A stretch of 64,000 bases of DNA, from assembly GCA_945862145.1 (NCBI GenBank), contig CAMAXE010000006.1, forward strand, positions 1 to 64,000. Reading direction: 5' to 3'. Shown one piece after another: positions 1 to 7,994 of this stretch. The first letter of the stretch is position 1. Each line of letters starts with the position of its first letter. The position numbers and the translations under genes were made by a program. The notes beneath the pieces are model-generated. The model did no database searches. It was not told the DNA's origin and worked only from the letters and a program-made list of their open reading frames with translations. This DNA is from Klebsiella pneumoniae (GTDB lineage: Bacteria; Pseudomonadota; Gammaproteobacteria; Pseudomonadales; UBA5518).

Positions 1-1062
1 GTGCAGAAAATAGGGCGCTGGTCACCCCGGCAGATGGAGCAGGCGCTTGCCTGGAGCATCGGCCAACTCAATGCGGAAGGTGTCACGGCGATCAAGGAGG
101 CGATGGCCGATGGCCTCGCGCTAGACGGTCTTGCTGCCTTGCAGAGGGCCGGCAAGCTGAACGCGCATCTTGGCGTACACCTCATATGGCGCTCTCCCGA
201 GGGCGGTTCGCAGGAGGAAATGGAGCAGACGATCGCCCGGCGTGCAGCTGCGGCCGGGCCGGACCTGCACACCGATTTCGTCAAGATCATGCTGGACGGC
301 ATACCGCCCTCACAGACGGCGGCAATTCTCGAGCCCTATGTGCAGGATGCCAGGCATACCGAGCCGCACCGCGGTTACCTCACCCTCGAGCCCGCACAAC
401 TCATCGAAGACGTCGTGAGGATGGACGCCCAGGGTGTCACGGTGAAGATCCACGCCACGGGCGACCGCTCTGCGCGGTTGGCGCTGGATGCTTTCGAGGC
501 CGCGCGCAAGGCCAATCATCATCTGAACCTGCGCCACGAAATCTCGCATGCCGAGATGATCAGCCCCGAGGATCTGCCCCGCTTCAAGGCGCTGAACGTC
601 ACCGCCGAGATGAGTCCTATCCTCTGGTACCCCTCGCCCTTGCATGCGGCCATGGAGACGGTGCTTGGCAAGGAGCGTGCGGGGCGGTTCTGGCCCGTGA
701 AGTCGCTGGTCGATTCGGGTGCGCTGGTGATCTACGGCTCGGACTGGCCCTCGGTGGTTCCCTCGCCAAGCCCGTGGCCCGGGATCGAGGCCATGATCAC
801 GCGCCGTGATCCCTATGGTGTGAATGAGGGCGTGCTTAACCCTGCCGAGGCGGAGGATCTGGCAACGACGCTGCGGATCTTCACGCGCAACGGCGCCGAG
901 GCGCTGTACACCCAGGACAGTACCGGCTCCATCGAAGTAGGCAAGTCAGCCGATTTCATTGTGCTTGATCGCAATATTTTCGATATTCCACCCGAGCAGA
1001 TCAGCGATACGAAGGTGCTGCGCACGGTGTTCCGCGGGCGCACTGTCCACGAGCTTCAGTAG
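1..1062 (+). CDS. YtcJ-like metal-dependent amidohydrolase (5' truncated by window edge)
   Basis: The protein is the C-terminal 353 residues of an Amidohydro_3 (YtcJ-type) hydrolase; family members run to roughly 540 residues, so the gene begins before base 1 and the GTG at base 1 is probably an internal Val codon. Visible metal/active-site motifs are KIHATGD (about residue 149), RHEISHAEM (about 177) and the late Asp in YGSDWP (about 247). The C-terminus carries the usual composite-domain strand IEVGKSADFIVLD. No signal peptide can be judged because the start is missing. Family members hydrolyse amide or related C-N bonds on varied substrates, so the substrate is not predictable. It is followed by a 378-base non-coding stretch, so it ends its transcription unit. 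Confidence 0.85.
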   Translation: MQKIGRWSPRQMEQALAWSIGQLNAEGVTAIKEAMADGLALDGLAALQRAGKLNAHLGVHLIWRSPEGGSQEEMEQTIARRAAAAGPDLHTDFVKIMLDGIPPSQTAAILEPYVQDARHTEPHRGYLTLEPAQLIEDVVRMDAQGVTVKIHATGDRSARLALDAFEAARKANHHLNLRHEISHAEMISPEDLPRFKALNVTAEMSPILWYPSPLHAAMETVLGKERAGRFWPVKSLVDSGALVIYGSDWPSVVPSPSPWPGIEAMITRRDPYGVNEGVLNPAEAEDLATTLRIFTRNGAEALYTQDSTGSIEVGKSADFIVLDRNIFDIPPEQISDTKVLRTVFRGRTVHELQ

Positions 1063-1069
1063 TCGCTCT

Positions 1070-1104
1070 GCGGCTTGCGGCTTGCGGCTCGCGGCTCGCG
1101 GCTT
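1070..1104. repeat. Five-copy 7-bp tandem repeat
   Basis: Five contiguous copies of the heptamer gcggctt/gcggctc start 8 bases after the amidohydrolase stop. The open frames through this region exist only because the period is 7 with high GC; none resembles a protein. Confidence 0.8.
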
Positions 1105-1111
1105 CCGCGCT

Positions 1112-1240
1112 TCGGGCTGCGGACCCTCCCCGCTCGCTCACGCCGTTGCACATCCCTGTGCAACGGCTGCCTGCATCCGCGACATCGTTCCCGACGATGT
1201 CGCGGATGAAGGCCGCTCTCGGGGAAAGTCCGTAGCCCGA
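1112..1240. repeat. 129-bp imperfect palindrome with two internal hairpins (cruciform/RNA-like element)
   Basis: An outer stem pairs 1112-1132 with 1220-1240: 18 of 21 positions match and the three others are G-U type pairs. Inside it lie a 9-bp perfect hairpin (1143-1151 with 1158-1166) and a 15-bp perfect hairpin with a 5-base loop (1174-1188 with 1194-1208). A short further hairpin (1236-1241 with 1249-1254) overlaps the right edge. The design suggests either a structured RNA or a MITE/REP-type dispersed element; nothing in the sequence decides which. No transposase or coding potential is seen. The remaining sequence to 1440 shows only the 7-bp repeat listed separately. Confidence 0.6.
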
Positions 1241-1317
1241 TGCACTCGATCGGGCGTGGGTGGAGATGCGTGGCGGTTTGGGTGGACGCACCTTAGAGAT
1301 CGTGCGCTGCCCTTTGA

Positions 1318-1343
1318 TGGCGTCTGGCGTCTGGCGTCTGGCG
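1318..1343. repeat. 7-bp tandem repeat, three and a part copies
   Basis: Three full copies of tggcgtc plus a partial copy. It has the same period as the repeat at 1070-1104 but a different sequence, and the two bracket the palindromic element between them. Confidence 0.75.
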
Positions 1344-1440
1344 GTCTGTTCCTTGGTTTTGCGCCAGGCTCTGACCATGAGCCTCATCTCTTGAGGCCGG
1401 GTGCTGGAAGACTGGGCGGGTTTCCTCCTGGATACCCTGC

Positions 1441-2544
1441 ATGCCCACCACGCTGTCCCGTTCCTCCCTTGATCGTTACCGCGCCTGTCTTCTGGCAGGC
1501 GCCATCGGCGATGCTCTAGGAGCCCCCGTCGAATTCCTCACCCGCCGCGAGATCCTGCGGGATTTCGGGCTCGGTGGCGTGCGTGATCACTCGGCTTCTT
1601 ACGGGTGTGTGGCCGCCATCACCGACGACACCCAGATGACACTTTTCACCGCGGAGGGCCTGCTGCGGGCAGAGCGGTTTGCCGGTTCGGTGGCCTCGCG
1701 GTGGGACGATGCCCGGACGAGCGGCGAGGCTCCTGCCACTCTTGCTGCCCGAGAGGCGCATGTCGAAGCCGTTGCCCAGGCCTATCTGCGGTGGCTGCTC
1801 ACGCAACGCGAACGACCGGCGGAGCACGCGGGCGATGACGGCTTGCTCGGCGTGGCGGCCCTGCACAGCCGGCGTGCGCCGGGCCACACCTGTCTCACGG
1901 CGCTGGAGCGTCTCGCGGTGGCACCGGCCGTTGCCGGATCGCTGCGTGCGACCAATGGCTCCAAGGGCTGCGGTGGCGTGATGCGTGTGGCTCCCGCTGG
2001 GCTTTTCTGCGCGCGCGGGGTCGGTACCGATGCAGACGTCGCGCGCGCAGCCTTTGCGCTGGGTGCCGACCTCGCCGCCATCACGCACGGCCACCCGGGA
2101 GGCTATCTGCCGGGTGGTGTGCTGGCCGCGATGGTGGCGCTGCTGGTGCGCGATGTTCCGAAGACCCGGGCGCTCGCCTGTGCGCGCCAGATCCTCGTCA
2201 CCTCCCCTGAGCACGCGGACACACTGCAGGCGATCAATGCCGCCGAGCGCTTGTCCGCGCAGGGGCCGGCCAATCACGACGCCATGGTGCAACTCGGTGG
2301 CGGCTGGATCGGCGACGAGGCGCTCGCCATGGCGCTCTACTGCACGCTCGCGGCAGAGAGTCTCGAGAGCGCGGTGCTGGTGGCCGTCAACCACTCCGGC
2401 GACAGCGATTCCACCGCGGCAATCGCGGGCAACCTGCTGGGCGCCGAGCGCGGGATGGCCGCGATCCCCGGGCGTTGGCTCGAGACGCTGGAACTCCGCC
2501 CCCTGATCGACGCTATAGCGGGGGCCCTGGCAGGCGCAGATTGA
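1441..2544 (+). CDS. ADP-ribosylglycohydrolase family protein
   Basis: A 367-residue DraG/ARH-fold protein. Hallmarks are GAIGDALGAP (about 20-29), the Mg-binding TDDTQM (61-66), NGSKGCGGVMR (about 176-186), a THGHP motif, and the C-terminal metal site NHSGDSDSTAAIAGN near residue 320. The family removes ADP-ribose from Arg or other side chains, or cleaves related N-glycosidic ADP-ribose linkages, using two Mg ions in the cytoplasm. No DraT-like ADP-ribosyltransferase is visible nearby, so a role in nitrogenase control is not supported; detoxification or general ADP-ribose reversal is more likely. An insertion around residues 80-130 is longer than in minimal family members. The gene stands alone, 88 bases ahead of ycjX. 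Confidence 0.9.
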   Translation: MPTTLSRSSLDRYRACLLAGAIGDALGAPVEFLTRREILRDFGLGGVRDHSASYGCVAAITDDTQMTLFTAEGLLRAERFAGSVASRWDDARTSGEAPATLAAREAHVEAVAQAYLRWLLTQRERPAEHAGDDGLLGVAALHSRRAPGHTCLTALERLAVAPAVAGSLRATNGSKGCGGVMRVAPAGLFCARGVGTDADVARAAFALGADLAAITHGHPGGYLPGGVLAAMVALLVRDVPKTRALACARQILVTSPEHADTLQAINAAERLSAQGPANHDAMVQLGGGWIGDEALAMALYCTLAAESLESAVLVAVNHSGDSDSTAAIAGNLLGAERGMAAIPGRWLETLELRPLIDAIAGALAGAD

Positions 2545-2632
2545 CCTGCCATGCTGGCAAAACCATGATGGCCCCGGTACAGGGGGACCACGTGCCAGTC
2601 ATTTACATCCACCGCGGCCCCCGGGCCGCATC

Positions 2633-4030
2633 GTGACTACGCTCGAGCAGTGGCTGGGGCTCGCATCCAGCCATGCAGCGGACTTGCTCGATCGCGCGCT
2701 CGACCGGCAACTGCGGCTGGCCGTTACCGGTCTTGCGCACAGCGGCAAGACCGCCTTCATCGCCTCGCTGGTAAACCAACTGGAGCATGCCTGCTCCCGG
2801 GACGCGAAGCTGCCGCTCTGGAGAGCCCATGACCGCGGCCGTATCCTGGGCGTGCGTCGGGTGCCTCAGCTCAATGCGCATATCCCGTCGTTTGCCTATG
2901 AGGCTGGCTGCGAGCGGCTGTTTGGCGTGCCACCGGCCTGGCCCGAGTCCACCCGCGGCGTGTCGGAAATCCGCCTTGAGATCCGCTACCGTCCCACGGG
3001 CCGCTGGGCCCGCGACATCGCTACTCTGTACCTCGATATCGTCGATTACCCGGGCGAATGGCTGCTTGACCTGCCGTTGCTGCGGCTCGATTACGCCGCG
3101 TGGAGCGCGCAGGTGGCGGCAAGGCTGCAGCGGGATCCGCGCGCAGCGGAGCTCGCGGCCTCGTGGATGCACTGGAACCCTTCGCCCCAGGATACCTTCG
3201 GCGAGAAGGCCGTTGCGGACGTAGCGGCCGCCTACACCGCGTGGCTGCGTGCCTGCCGCGAGCAATTGAACATGAGCCTGCTGCAACCTGGACGCTTCCT
3301 GCTGCCCGGCGAGTACGCCGGGGCGCCGATGCTGCAATTCCTGCCGTGGGTGTGGGCCGCGCCCGCCGGCAAGGCAGACGAACGCAGCGTGTACGCGCAA
3401 CTCGAGCACCGCTTCGAGCAGTACAAGCAGCACCTCGTGAAAGGTTTCTACAAGGAACACTTCGCGGGTTTCGACCGCCAGATCGTGCTGGTGGATTGCC
3501 TGCACGCACTCGATGGCGGGCCCGAGTGTTTCCACGACACCGGGCGGGCGCTGCAGCAGATCATCCAGAGCTTCAGCTACGGCAATGGCAATCTGCTCGA
3601 GCGGCTGTTCCGCCCGCGCATCGACCGTGTCCTTTTCGCGGCTAGCAAGGCCGATCATCTGCTGCCGGAGCAGCACGACAACCTGCTTTCCCTTCTCCAG
3701 GACCTGGTGAAGGGCTCGGCTGCGGTGGCGCATTTCGAGGGGGTGAGTTCGGACTGCATGGCGCTCGCCTCGGTAGCCGCCACCGAGGTGGCCCGCGGCA
3801 AGGCCGACGGCGAGTTGCTGCGTGGGCTCCGTGGCCACTCTATCAACGGGCAGGCGCTGCTCATTCACCCGCAGGACGTACCGGCCCGGCTGCCGTCGCA
3901 GGAGTGGTGGAGTACCCGCAGCGAGGGCTATGACTGCTTTCGCCCGCAGGCGATGGAGTGCAGCCGTCCGATGCCGCATATCCGCATGGACGCCGCGCTG
4001 GAATTTCTGCTCGGGGACAAGCTGAGGTGA
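2633..4030 (+). CDS. ycjX: YcjX-family P-loop NTPase (DUF463)
   Basis: A 465-residue protein with a Walker A motif GLAHSGKT at 33-40 just after the N-terminal helix, and YcjX-typical segments such as YLDIVDYPGEWLLDLP and the late QEWWSTRSEGYDCFRPQ. The family is a cytoplasmic GTPase-like protein paired with the membrane protein YcjF; in enterobacteria the pair belongs to the phage-shock stress regulon, but its molecular job is unknown. The start is GTG because no in-frame ATG precedes the conserved N-terminus; the ribosome site is weak. ycjF begins two bases after the stop. No psp genes are present here. Confidence 0.92.
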   Translation: MTTLEQWLGLASSHAADLLDRALDRQLRLAVTGLAHSGKTAFIASLVNQLEHACSRDAKLPLWRAHDRGRILGVRRVPQLNAHIPSFAYEAGCERLFGVPPAWPESTRGVSEIRLEIRYRPTGRWARDIATLYLDIVDYPGEWLLDLPLLRLDYAAWSAQVAARLQRDPRAAELAASWMHWNPSPQDTFGEKAVADVAAAYTAWLRACREQLNMSLLQPGRFLLPGEYAGAPMLQFLPWVWAAPAGKADERSVYAQLEHRFEQYKQHLVKGFYKEHFAGFDRQIVLVDCLHALDGGPECFHDTGRALQQIIQSFSYGNGNLLERLFRPRIDRVLFAASKADHLLPEQHDNLLSLLQDLVKGSAAVAHFEGVSSDCMALASVAATEVARGKADGELLRGLRGHSINGQALLIHPQDVPARLPSQEWWSTRSEGYDCFRPQAMECSRPMPHIRMDAALEFLLGDKLR

Positions 4031-4032
4031 GC

Positions 4033-5052
4033 ATGGATTCAAGTCGCCGTGTTGTGCTTGAGGAGGCCACAGCGCTTACTCCAACGGTGGTCCACGCGCC
4101 CGGGACGGTGCGTGCTGCGCTGGAGTCGCTGCACCCGCGCGAGGAACCGACGCCTACGGAATTGCCGGCGGAGCTCCCGCGCCAGGCGCGGCGCCAGAGC
4201 CCTCGGGCCCTGATGGCGGGGATCGGTCTGGGGGCAACACTGCTACTGCTCCAGACGCTGTCCGCACTGAGCGCGCTGCTGCACCAGTCGCCGGTGCTCG
4301 GCGTTGCCTGGAGCGCAGTGTTCGTGCTGGTGCTGGGTGCGGGCGGACGCGCCGCCTGGGGTATGTGGCGAAAACTGCGGCGTCTGCGTTTCCAGCAGGA
4401 TATGCGGACGCGGGTGCAGGAACTGCAGATGCACAACGGGCTGAGCGAAGCCCGCAACCTGTGCGATCAGCTCGCCACCGAAGCCGGCCAGCTGCAGAGC
4501 CCCGCCTACCTGCGCTGGCGCGAGCAACTCGGGGACACGCACAACGACTGCGAGGTACTGCGACTCTACGGTCGTACGGTGCTCGCGGAGGCTGATGCGC
4601 GCGCTCTGGAGCGGGTGAGCAGTCACGCTGGCGACGTAGCCGTGATGGTGGCGGTGAGCTATTTCCCGGCGGTGGACATGCTGTTGGTGTTGTGGCGGCA
4701 AATGAAATTGGTGGAGGAGATCTCGGGCGCCTATGGCATGGATCCTGGCTACTGGGGCCGCATCCAGCTGCTGCGCAAGGTGTTGCGCAACATGGCGCTG
4801 GCCGGCGCCGCGGAAATTGCCACCGAGGTGGGTGTGGAGGTGCTGGGCGCGGGTGTGACGGCGCGTCTCTCGGCCGCTGCCGCCCAAGGCGTGGCCGCGG
4901 GCGTGCTGACCGCGCGCCTCGGGCTGCGCACCATGGATGCCTGCCGTGCGATTGCGTGGGAGGAGGGCGAGCGGCCGCGGCTGCGGCAGGTCACGGATGG
5001 TGTGCTGGAGAAAGCCAGGCGGTTTCTAGTGGCGGGTGACAGCGACGGCTGA
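4033..5052 (+). CDS. ycjF: YcjF-family inner-membrane protein (DUF697)
   Basis: 339 residues. An N-terminal soluble Pro/Glu-rich stretch is followed by two hydrophobic helices (about 60-83 and 88-111) and a large cytoplasmic part containing the family pattern of alpha-helices with the ending AWEEGERPRLRQV. The ATG at 4033 is chosen because it starts just after the ycjX stop; an in-frame upstream start at 3958 would lie inside ycjX. Translationally coupled to ycjX, so the two proteins probably act together in envelope stress. Length is close to the approximately 350 residues usual for YcjF. Confidence 0.9.
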   Translation: MDSSRRVVLEEATALTPTVVHAPGTVRAALESLHPREEPTPTELPAELPRQARRQSPRALMAGIGLGATLLLLQTLSALSALLHQSPVLGVAWSAVFVLVLGAGGRAAWGMWRKLRRLRFQQDMRTRVQELQMHNGLSEARNLCDQLATEAGQLQSPAYLRWREQLGDTHNDCEVLRLYGRTVLAEADARALERVSSHAGDVAVMVAVSYFPAVDMLLVLWRQMKLVEEISGAYGMDPGYWGRIQLLRKVLRNMALAGAAEIATEVGVEVLGAGVTARLSAAAAQGVAAGVLTARLGLRTMDACRAIAWEEGERPRLRQVTDGVLEKARRFLVAGDSDG

Positions 5053-5277
5053 ACCACTTTGTATGGCGCCCGAAAGCCTCCTCATGAGGGCTTGAAAAGG
5101 CTCCCCGAGACACAAGATAAATCAAGCATAAAAGGCCTTAAAAGCCGTGCAAAACGCCGTTTTAAGAACCCCCTGATCGCTCGGCGAAAAGGCCCCTGAA
5201 AGCTATAATTCAGGCCTGTCGAAAGAAGACTTTCAGGCTCGTCAAAGACCCTCTGAAAGTCCCTGCGGAGGCCACTC
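5053..5277 (+). promoter_or_regulatory. AT-richer leader with nested inverted repeats and a TATAAT box
   Basis: This 225-base spacer is noticeably less GC-rich than its surroundings. It holds an inverted repeat cttaaaa/ttttaag (5137-5143 and 5160-5166), a perfect TATAAT at 5204-5209 sitting inside a cctgaa/ttcagg dyad (5195-5200 and 5209-5214), and further scattered cctgaaag/ctttcagg words on both strands. A convincing -35 hexamer 16-18 bases upstream of TATAAT is not seen, so an activator may be needed. A ggagg ribosome site lies just before the ATG at 5278. Confidence 0.4.
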
Positions 5278-5967
5278 ATGACCATGCCGTATCCCGACGT
5301 CATCATCTTCGGCGAGGAGCCGTTGAACGGACGGGGGTGGGGGCCAGTTTATGCCTTGCACGCCGACCCCCTCGGACCGCTGTTGCAGCAACTCCGGATG
5401 AAGCCGGAGGCGGTGCGTCGGGGTGACGGTGGTGGTCGAGCTTATCTGTGCGTCTGGCGCTGTTTCGATTCCCGTCTGTTTCTGGAGCAGGTGTTGGTGC
5501 GTGATACCTCGGGAGGCAGGGTCCTGTTCGAGCCGGATTATTTCCCCGCGGTCGCACCGCAACGGCAGCCTTCGCCGGTCTCCCAGGATTTCATGCCCCC
5601 GGATGCCGAACTTGTACTGATGCGCAGCTGGCTCGCTGGCAAGCGCAGCCGCTCGAATGGCAGGTCGGTTCTGCTGCCGGCTACATGGGTGCAGCATCCG
5701 CTGGCCATGGTCTTTGCGTGCAAGGGCGCGGAGCTCCTGGTCCAGGAGATGAACCTCGAGATGCCCGACCCCCTGTCCGTTGCCGAGGCAAGGCCGGATC
5801 TACCAGAATTAAAGCATTTTCCCACCGGTGGAGCCGTTAAATACCATGATCGGCCCGCTGGTCTTCGCGAGCGCGTCAATGACGCCTGGGAGAGCCTTCT
5901 GTACACCGTGGCCGAGCCCGCGCGGAATTTCATCAGCCAGCAAGTCTGGCGCCTGTTGGGAGAGTGA
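5278..5967 (+). CDS. Hypothetical protein, first gene of an unrecognised pair
   Basis: 229 residues, not recognised. It lacks a signal peptide and clear membrane helices and is rich in Pro, Arg and aromatic residues; the N-terminus begins DVIIFGEEPLNG and the middle has VWRCFDSRLFLEQVLVRD. A strong ribosome site (ggagg) precedes the ATG. The next gene starts 7 bases after the stop, so the two are likely one unit. Base composition is lower in GC than the flanking ycjF and FAD oxidoreductase genes, which could mean acquisition. No function can be assigned. Confidence 0.65.
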   Translation: MTMPYPDVIIFGEEPLNGRGWGPVYALHADPLGPLLQQLRMKPEAVRRGDGGGRAYLCVWRCFDSRLFLEQVLVRDTSGGRVLFEPDYFPAVAPQRQPSPVSQDFMPPDAELVLMRSWLAGKRSRSNGRSVLLPATWVQHPLAMVFACKGAELLVQEMNLEMPDPLSVAEARPDLPELKHFPTGGAVKYHDRPAGLRERVNDAWESLLYTVAEPARNFISQQVWRLLGE

Positions 5968-5974
5968 TTCGCCT

Positions 5975-6541
5975 ATGTGTCCAGGTGTGGGGAGTCTTCC
6001 TTGGGACTACTGCGTGATAGACGGTCAATTCCGTCGCGTCATGTGTTCGCTCATCAGGCCTGTCATCGACCGGCTTTGCCTCCAGATCCTGCCTCTGGAT
6101 TTTTCCAAGTTCTCCACAGGTGGCACATCGCGCCACCGGGGAATCTTCGGTTTCCGGGGCGGCGAACTGTATCTGCTCGATGTCATCAATGAGTTCGACC
6201 GTGTCCCCGTTCTCATGTTGAGCGAGCTTGCTGCCCTGGGTTGGAAGGCCCGACTTCGCCATGACCTGCGCGGGTGGCTGGACGATGACGACTTACAATC
6301 GATGCCTGCTGAACAGGTTTTCCGTCTCCTCGGGTGGCTAGCAGGCGACGACACCCGTGCCCAGCCCATTCGCGCCTTCTGGGTGCATGAGCCAGAGATG
6401 CTCCTGGCACTGTGCGTAGAGGGTATCGGATGGGGCGCTACCGCCCCTCCCGTCTGGTCAGATGAGATGATCGAAGACAACTTCGGCGAAGAATTCGCCA
6501 CGCGTATCCAGCAGAGCGGATGGCTCGTAGGCTCCCAATGA
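5975..6541 (+). CDS. Hypothetical protein, second gene of an unrecognised pair
   Basis: 188 residues starting at MCPGVGSLPWD; a longer frame opens at 5828 but would overlap the preceding gene by 140 bases, and the ATG at 5975 has a gggagag ribosome site. The protein is soluble and acidic towards its C-terminus (WSDEMIEDNFGEEF) with a helical central part containing LRGWLDDDDLQSMP. Not recognised. Context suggests it works with the 5278 product. An effector/immunity, toxin/antitoxin or phage-derived origin could be imagined, but nothing in the sequence shows it. Confidence 0.6.
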   Translation: MCPGVGSLPWDYCVIDGQFRRVMCSLIRPVIDRLCLQILPLDFSKFSTGGTSRHRGIFGFRGGELYLLDVINEFDRVPVLMLSELAALGWKARLRHDLRGWLDDDDLQSMPAEQVFRLLGWLAGDDTRAQPIRAFWVHEPEMLLALCVEGIGWGATAPPVWSDEMIEDNFGEEFATRIQQSGWLVGSQ

Positions 6542-6617
6542 CGGTCATCAGGACCATGGATGGAAACGGCTGGCGCCGTGTGCCGCTCCGTGAACAGGCT
6601 TTCGTTTTCCCGAGGTC

Positions 6618-7802
6618 ATGCGCGTGTCCCACTATGACGTGATCATCATCGGCGGTGCGGTCACGGGCTCCTCGGTGGCGTATCACTTGGCGGCGGATCC
6701 CGGTTTTGGCGGGAGCGTGCTGGTGCTGGAGAAAGATCCGTCCTACCGCTTCTGCGCCTCCGCGCTGTCGGCGGCTTCGATACGGCAGCAATTCTCCAGC
6801 GCGGTGAACATCCGTATCTCGCTCCATGGCATCGCCTTTCTGCGCGATGTCGGGCAGCATCTCGCGGTTGACGCTGAGGCGCTCGATATCGGTCTGCGCG
6901 AGGATGGCTATCTCTTCCTCGCCTCTGGTGCGGGCCTCGAGCTGCTGCGCCGGAACCAGGCGCTGCAGTCCTCGCTCGGCGCCGACATCCTGCTGCTTGA
7001 GCCCGATGCGCTGTTGCGGCGGTTCCCGTGGCTTTGCACAGAGGGTCTCGCCGCGGGCTGCTGGGGCCGCAGTGGTGAAGGCTGGTTTGACGGTTATGCG
7101 CTGATGCAGGCTTTTCGCCGCAAGGCGATCTCGCTCGGCGTGCAGTACCGCGCTGCCGAGGTCGCGCGCGTGGTGGTCTCGGATTCACGGACCTGCGGGG
7201 TGGAACTCGCCGATGGCAGCCGCCTCGCGTGCGGCACGGTGGTGAACGCTGCTGGCGCGGATGGCGCGCGCATCGCCCGCTCGGCAGGGCTCGACATTCC
7301 CGTGCACAACAAGAAACGCATGATCTTCAGCTTCCGCGCTGAGGATAGCCTCGACCACTGCCCGCTGCTGATCGACACCAACGGCTGCTACGTGCGTCCG
7401 GAGGGCGCAGGGTTCCTGTGCGGCTCCGCGCCAGCACCGGATCGGGATCCCGACGCCGACGGGGACTTCAGCGTTGACTGGTCGCTGTTCGAGGAACTGA
7501 TCTGGCCCACGCTCGCATCCCGTGTTCCCGCCTTCGAGCGGATCCGGCCCGGGCGCGCGTGGGCGGGGCACTACGATATGTGTAGCTGGGACCACAACGT
7601 GCTGCTCGGGCCCGCCCCGGGCGTTGAAGGCCTGCTGCTGGCAAACGGATTTTCGGGCCATGGTCTGCAGCAGTCGCCCGCGGTGGGGCGCGGGTTGGCG
7701 GAACTGATCGTGCACGGGGAGTTCCGCAGCCTCGACCTGTCAGAGCTCTCGCCTGGACGGTTGCACACCGGATGCAAGGTGCTGGAGCGCAACGTCGTAT
7801 GA
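6618..7802 (+). CDS. FAD-dependent oxidoreductase, DAO/FOXRED1-like
   Basis: 394 residues with a Rossmann dinucleotide-binding motif near the N-terminus (IIIGGAVTGSS, residues 9-19) followed by the FAD-ribose acidic end of strand 2 (VLVLEKD). The C-terminal half carries the DAO-fold signature ANGFSGHGLQQSPAVGRG that closes the FAD site. Such enzymes oxidise amino acids, sarcosine-like amines or related substrates with O2 or a quinone as acceptor. No signal peptide is present, so it is cytoplasmic. It is preceded by a 76-base gap from the hypothetical pair and is probably transcribed separately. The substrate is unknown. Confidence 0.87.
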   Translation: MRVSHYDVIIIGGAVTGSSVAYHLAADPGFGGSVLVLEKDPSYRFCASALSAASIRQQFSSAVNIRISLHGIAFLRDVGQHLAVDAEALDIGLREDGYLFLASGAGLELLRRNQALQSSLGADILLLEPDALLRRFPWLCTEGLAAGCWGRSGEGWFDGYALMQAFRRKAISLGVQYRAAEVARVVVSDSRTCGVELADGSRLACGTVVNAAGADGARIARSAGLDIPVHNKKRMIFSFRAEDSLDHCPLLIDTNGCYVRPEGAGFLCGSAPAPDRDPDADGDFSVDWSLFEELIWPTLASRVPAFERIRPGRAWAGHYDMCSWDHNVLLGPAPGVEGLLLANGFSGHGLQQSPAVGRGLAELIVHGEFRSLDLSELSPGRLHTGCKVLERNVV

Positions 7803-7848
7803 CGGGTTGATGTGCCGCCGGGGGCCTCAATAGTCCCAGACGTCGTCG

Positions 7849-7962
7849 TTAGTCCAGATCGCGGTCGGTGCCCTGCGCAAAAGCCGGCGCGGCGGGCAGC
7901 GCGGACAACCCCAGCAGCATCAAAGCGAGGCGCGCTATGGTGCGGGTGCGAATGCGTGTCAT
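7849..7962 (-). CDS. Small exported peptide or frameshifted remnant (37 aa)
   Basis: The frame encodes a convincing signal peptide: Arg-rich start MTRIRTRT, hydrophobic LALMLLGLSALP, and a cleavage-like AFAQG, then only a few mature residues before a stop. Shifting by one base shortly before the stop gives a continuation ending WTNDDVWDY and another stop, which resembles a natural acidic/aromatic C-terminus. It may therefore be a short secreted peptide whose last residues were lost by a frameshift. An aggt-type ribosome site precedes the ATG. It lies 32 bases downstream of the 7995-8486 gene on the same strand. Confidence 0.4.
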   Translation of the reverse strand: MTRIRTRTIARLALMLLGLSALPAAPAFAQGTDRDLD

Positions 7963-7994
7963 GGATGACCTGCCGTGCGCCTGCAGGCGCGTTG

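Noticed and set aside
1070-1343. Short repeats as a CRISPR array
   Set aside because: Period 7 with no spacers and no cas genes.
959-1519. Open frames through the repeat region after the amidohydrolase
   Set aside because: They span tandem heptamers and hairpins; no protein-like composition.
2603-4042. 479-codon minus-strand frame opposite ycjX
   Set aside because: Antisense shadow of a clear P-loop protein; composition is atypical for protein (many His, Arg, Gln).
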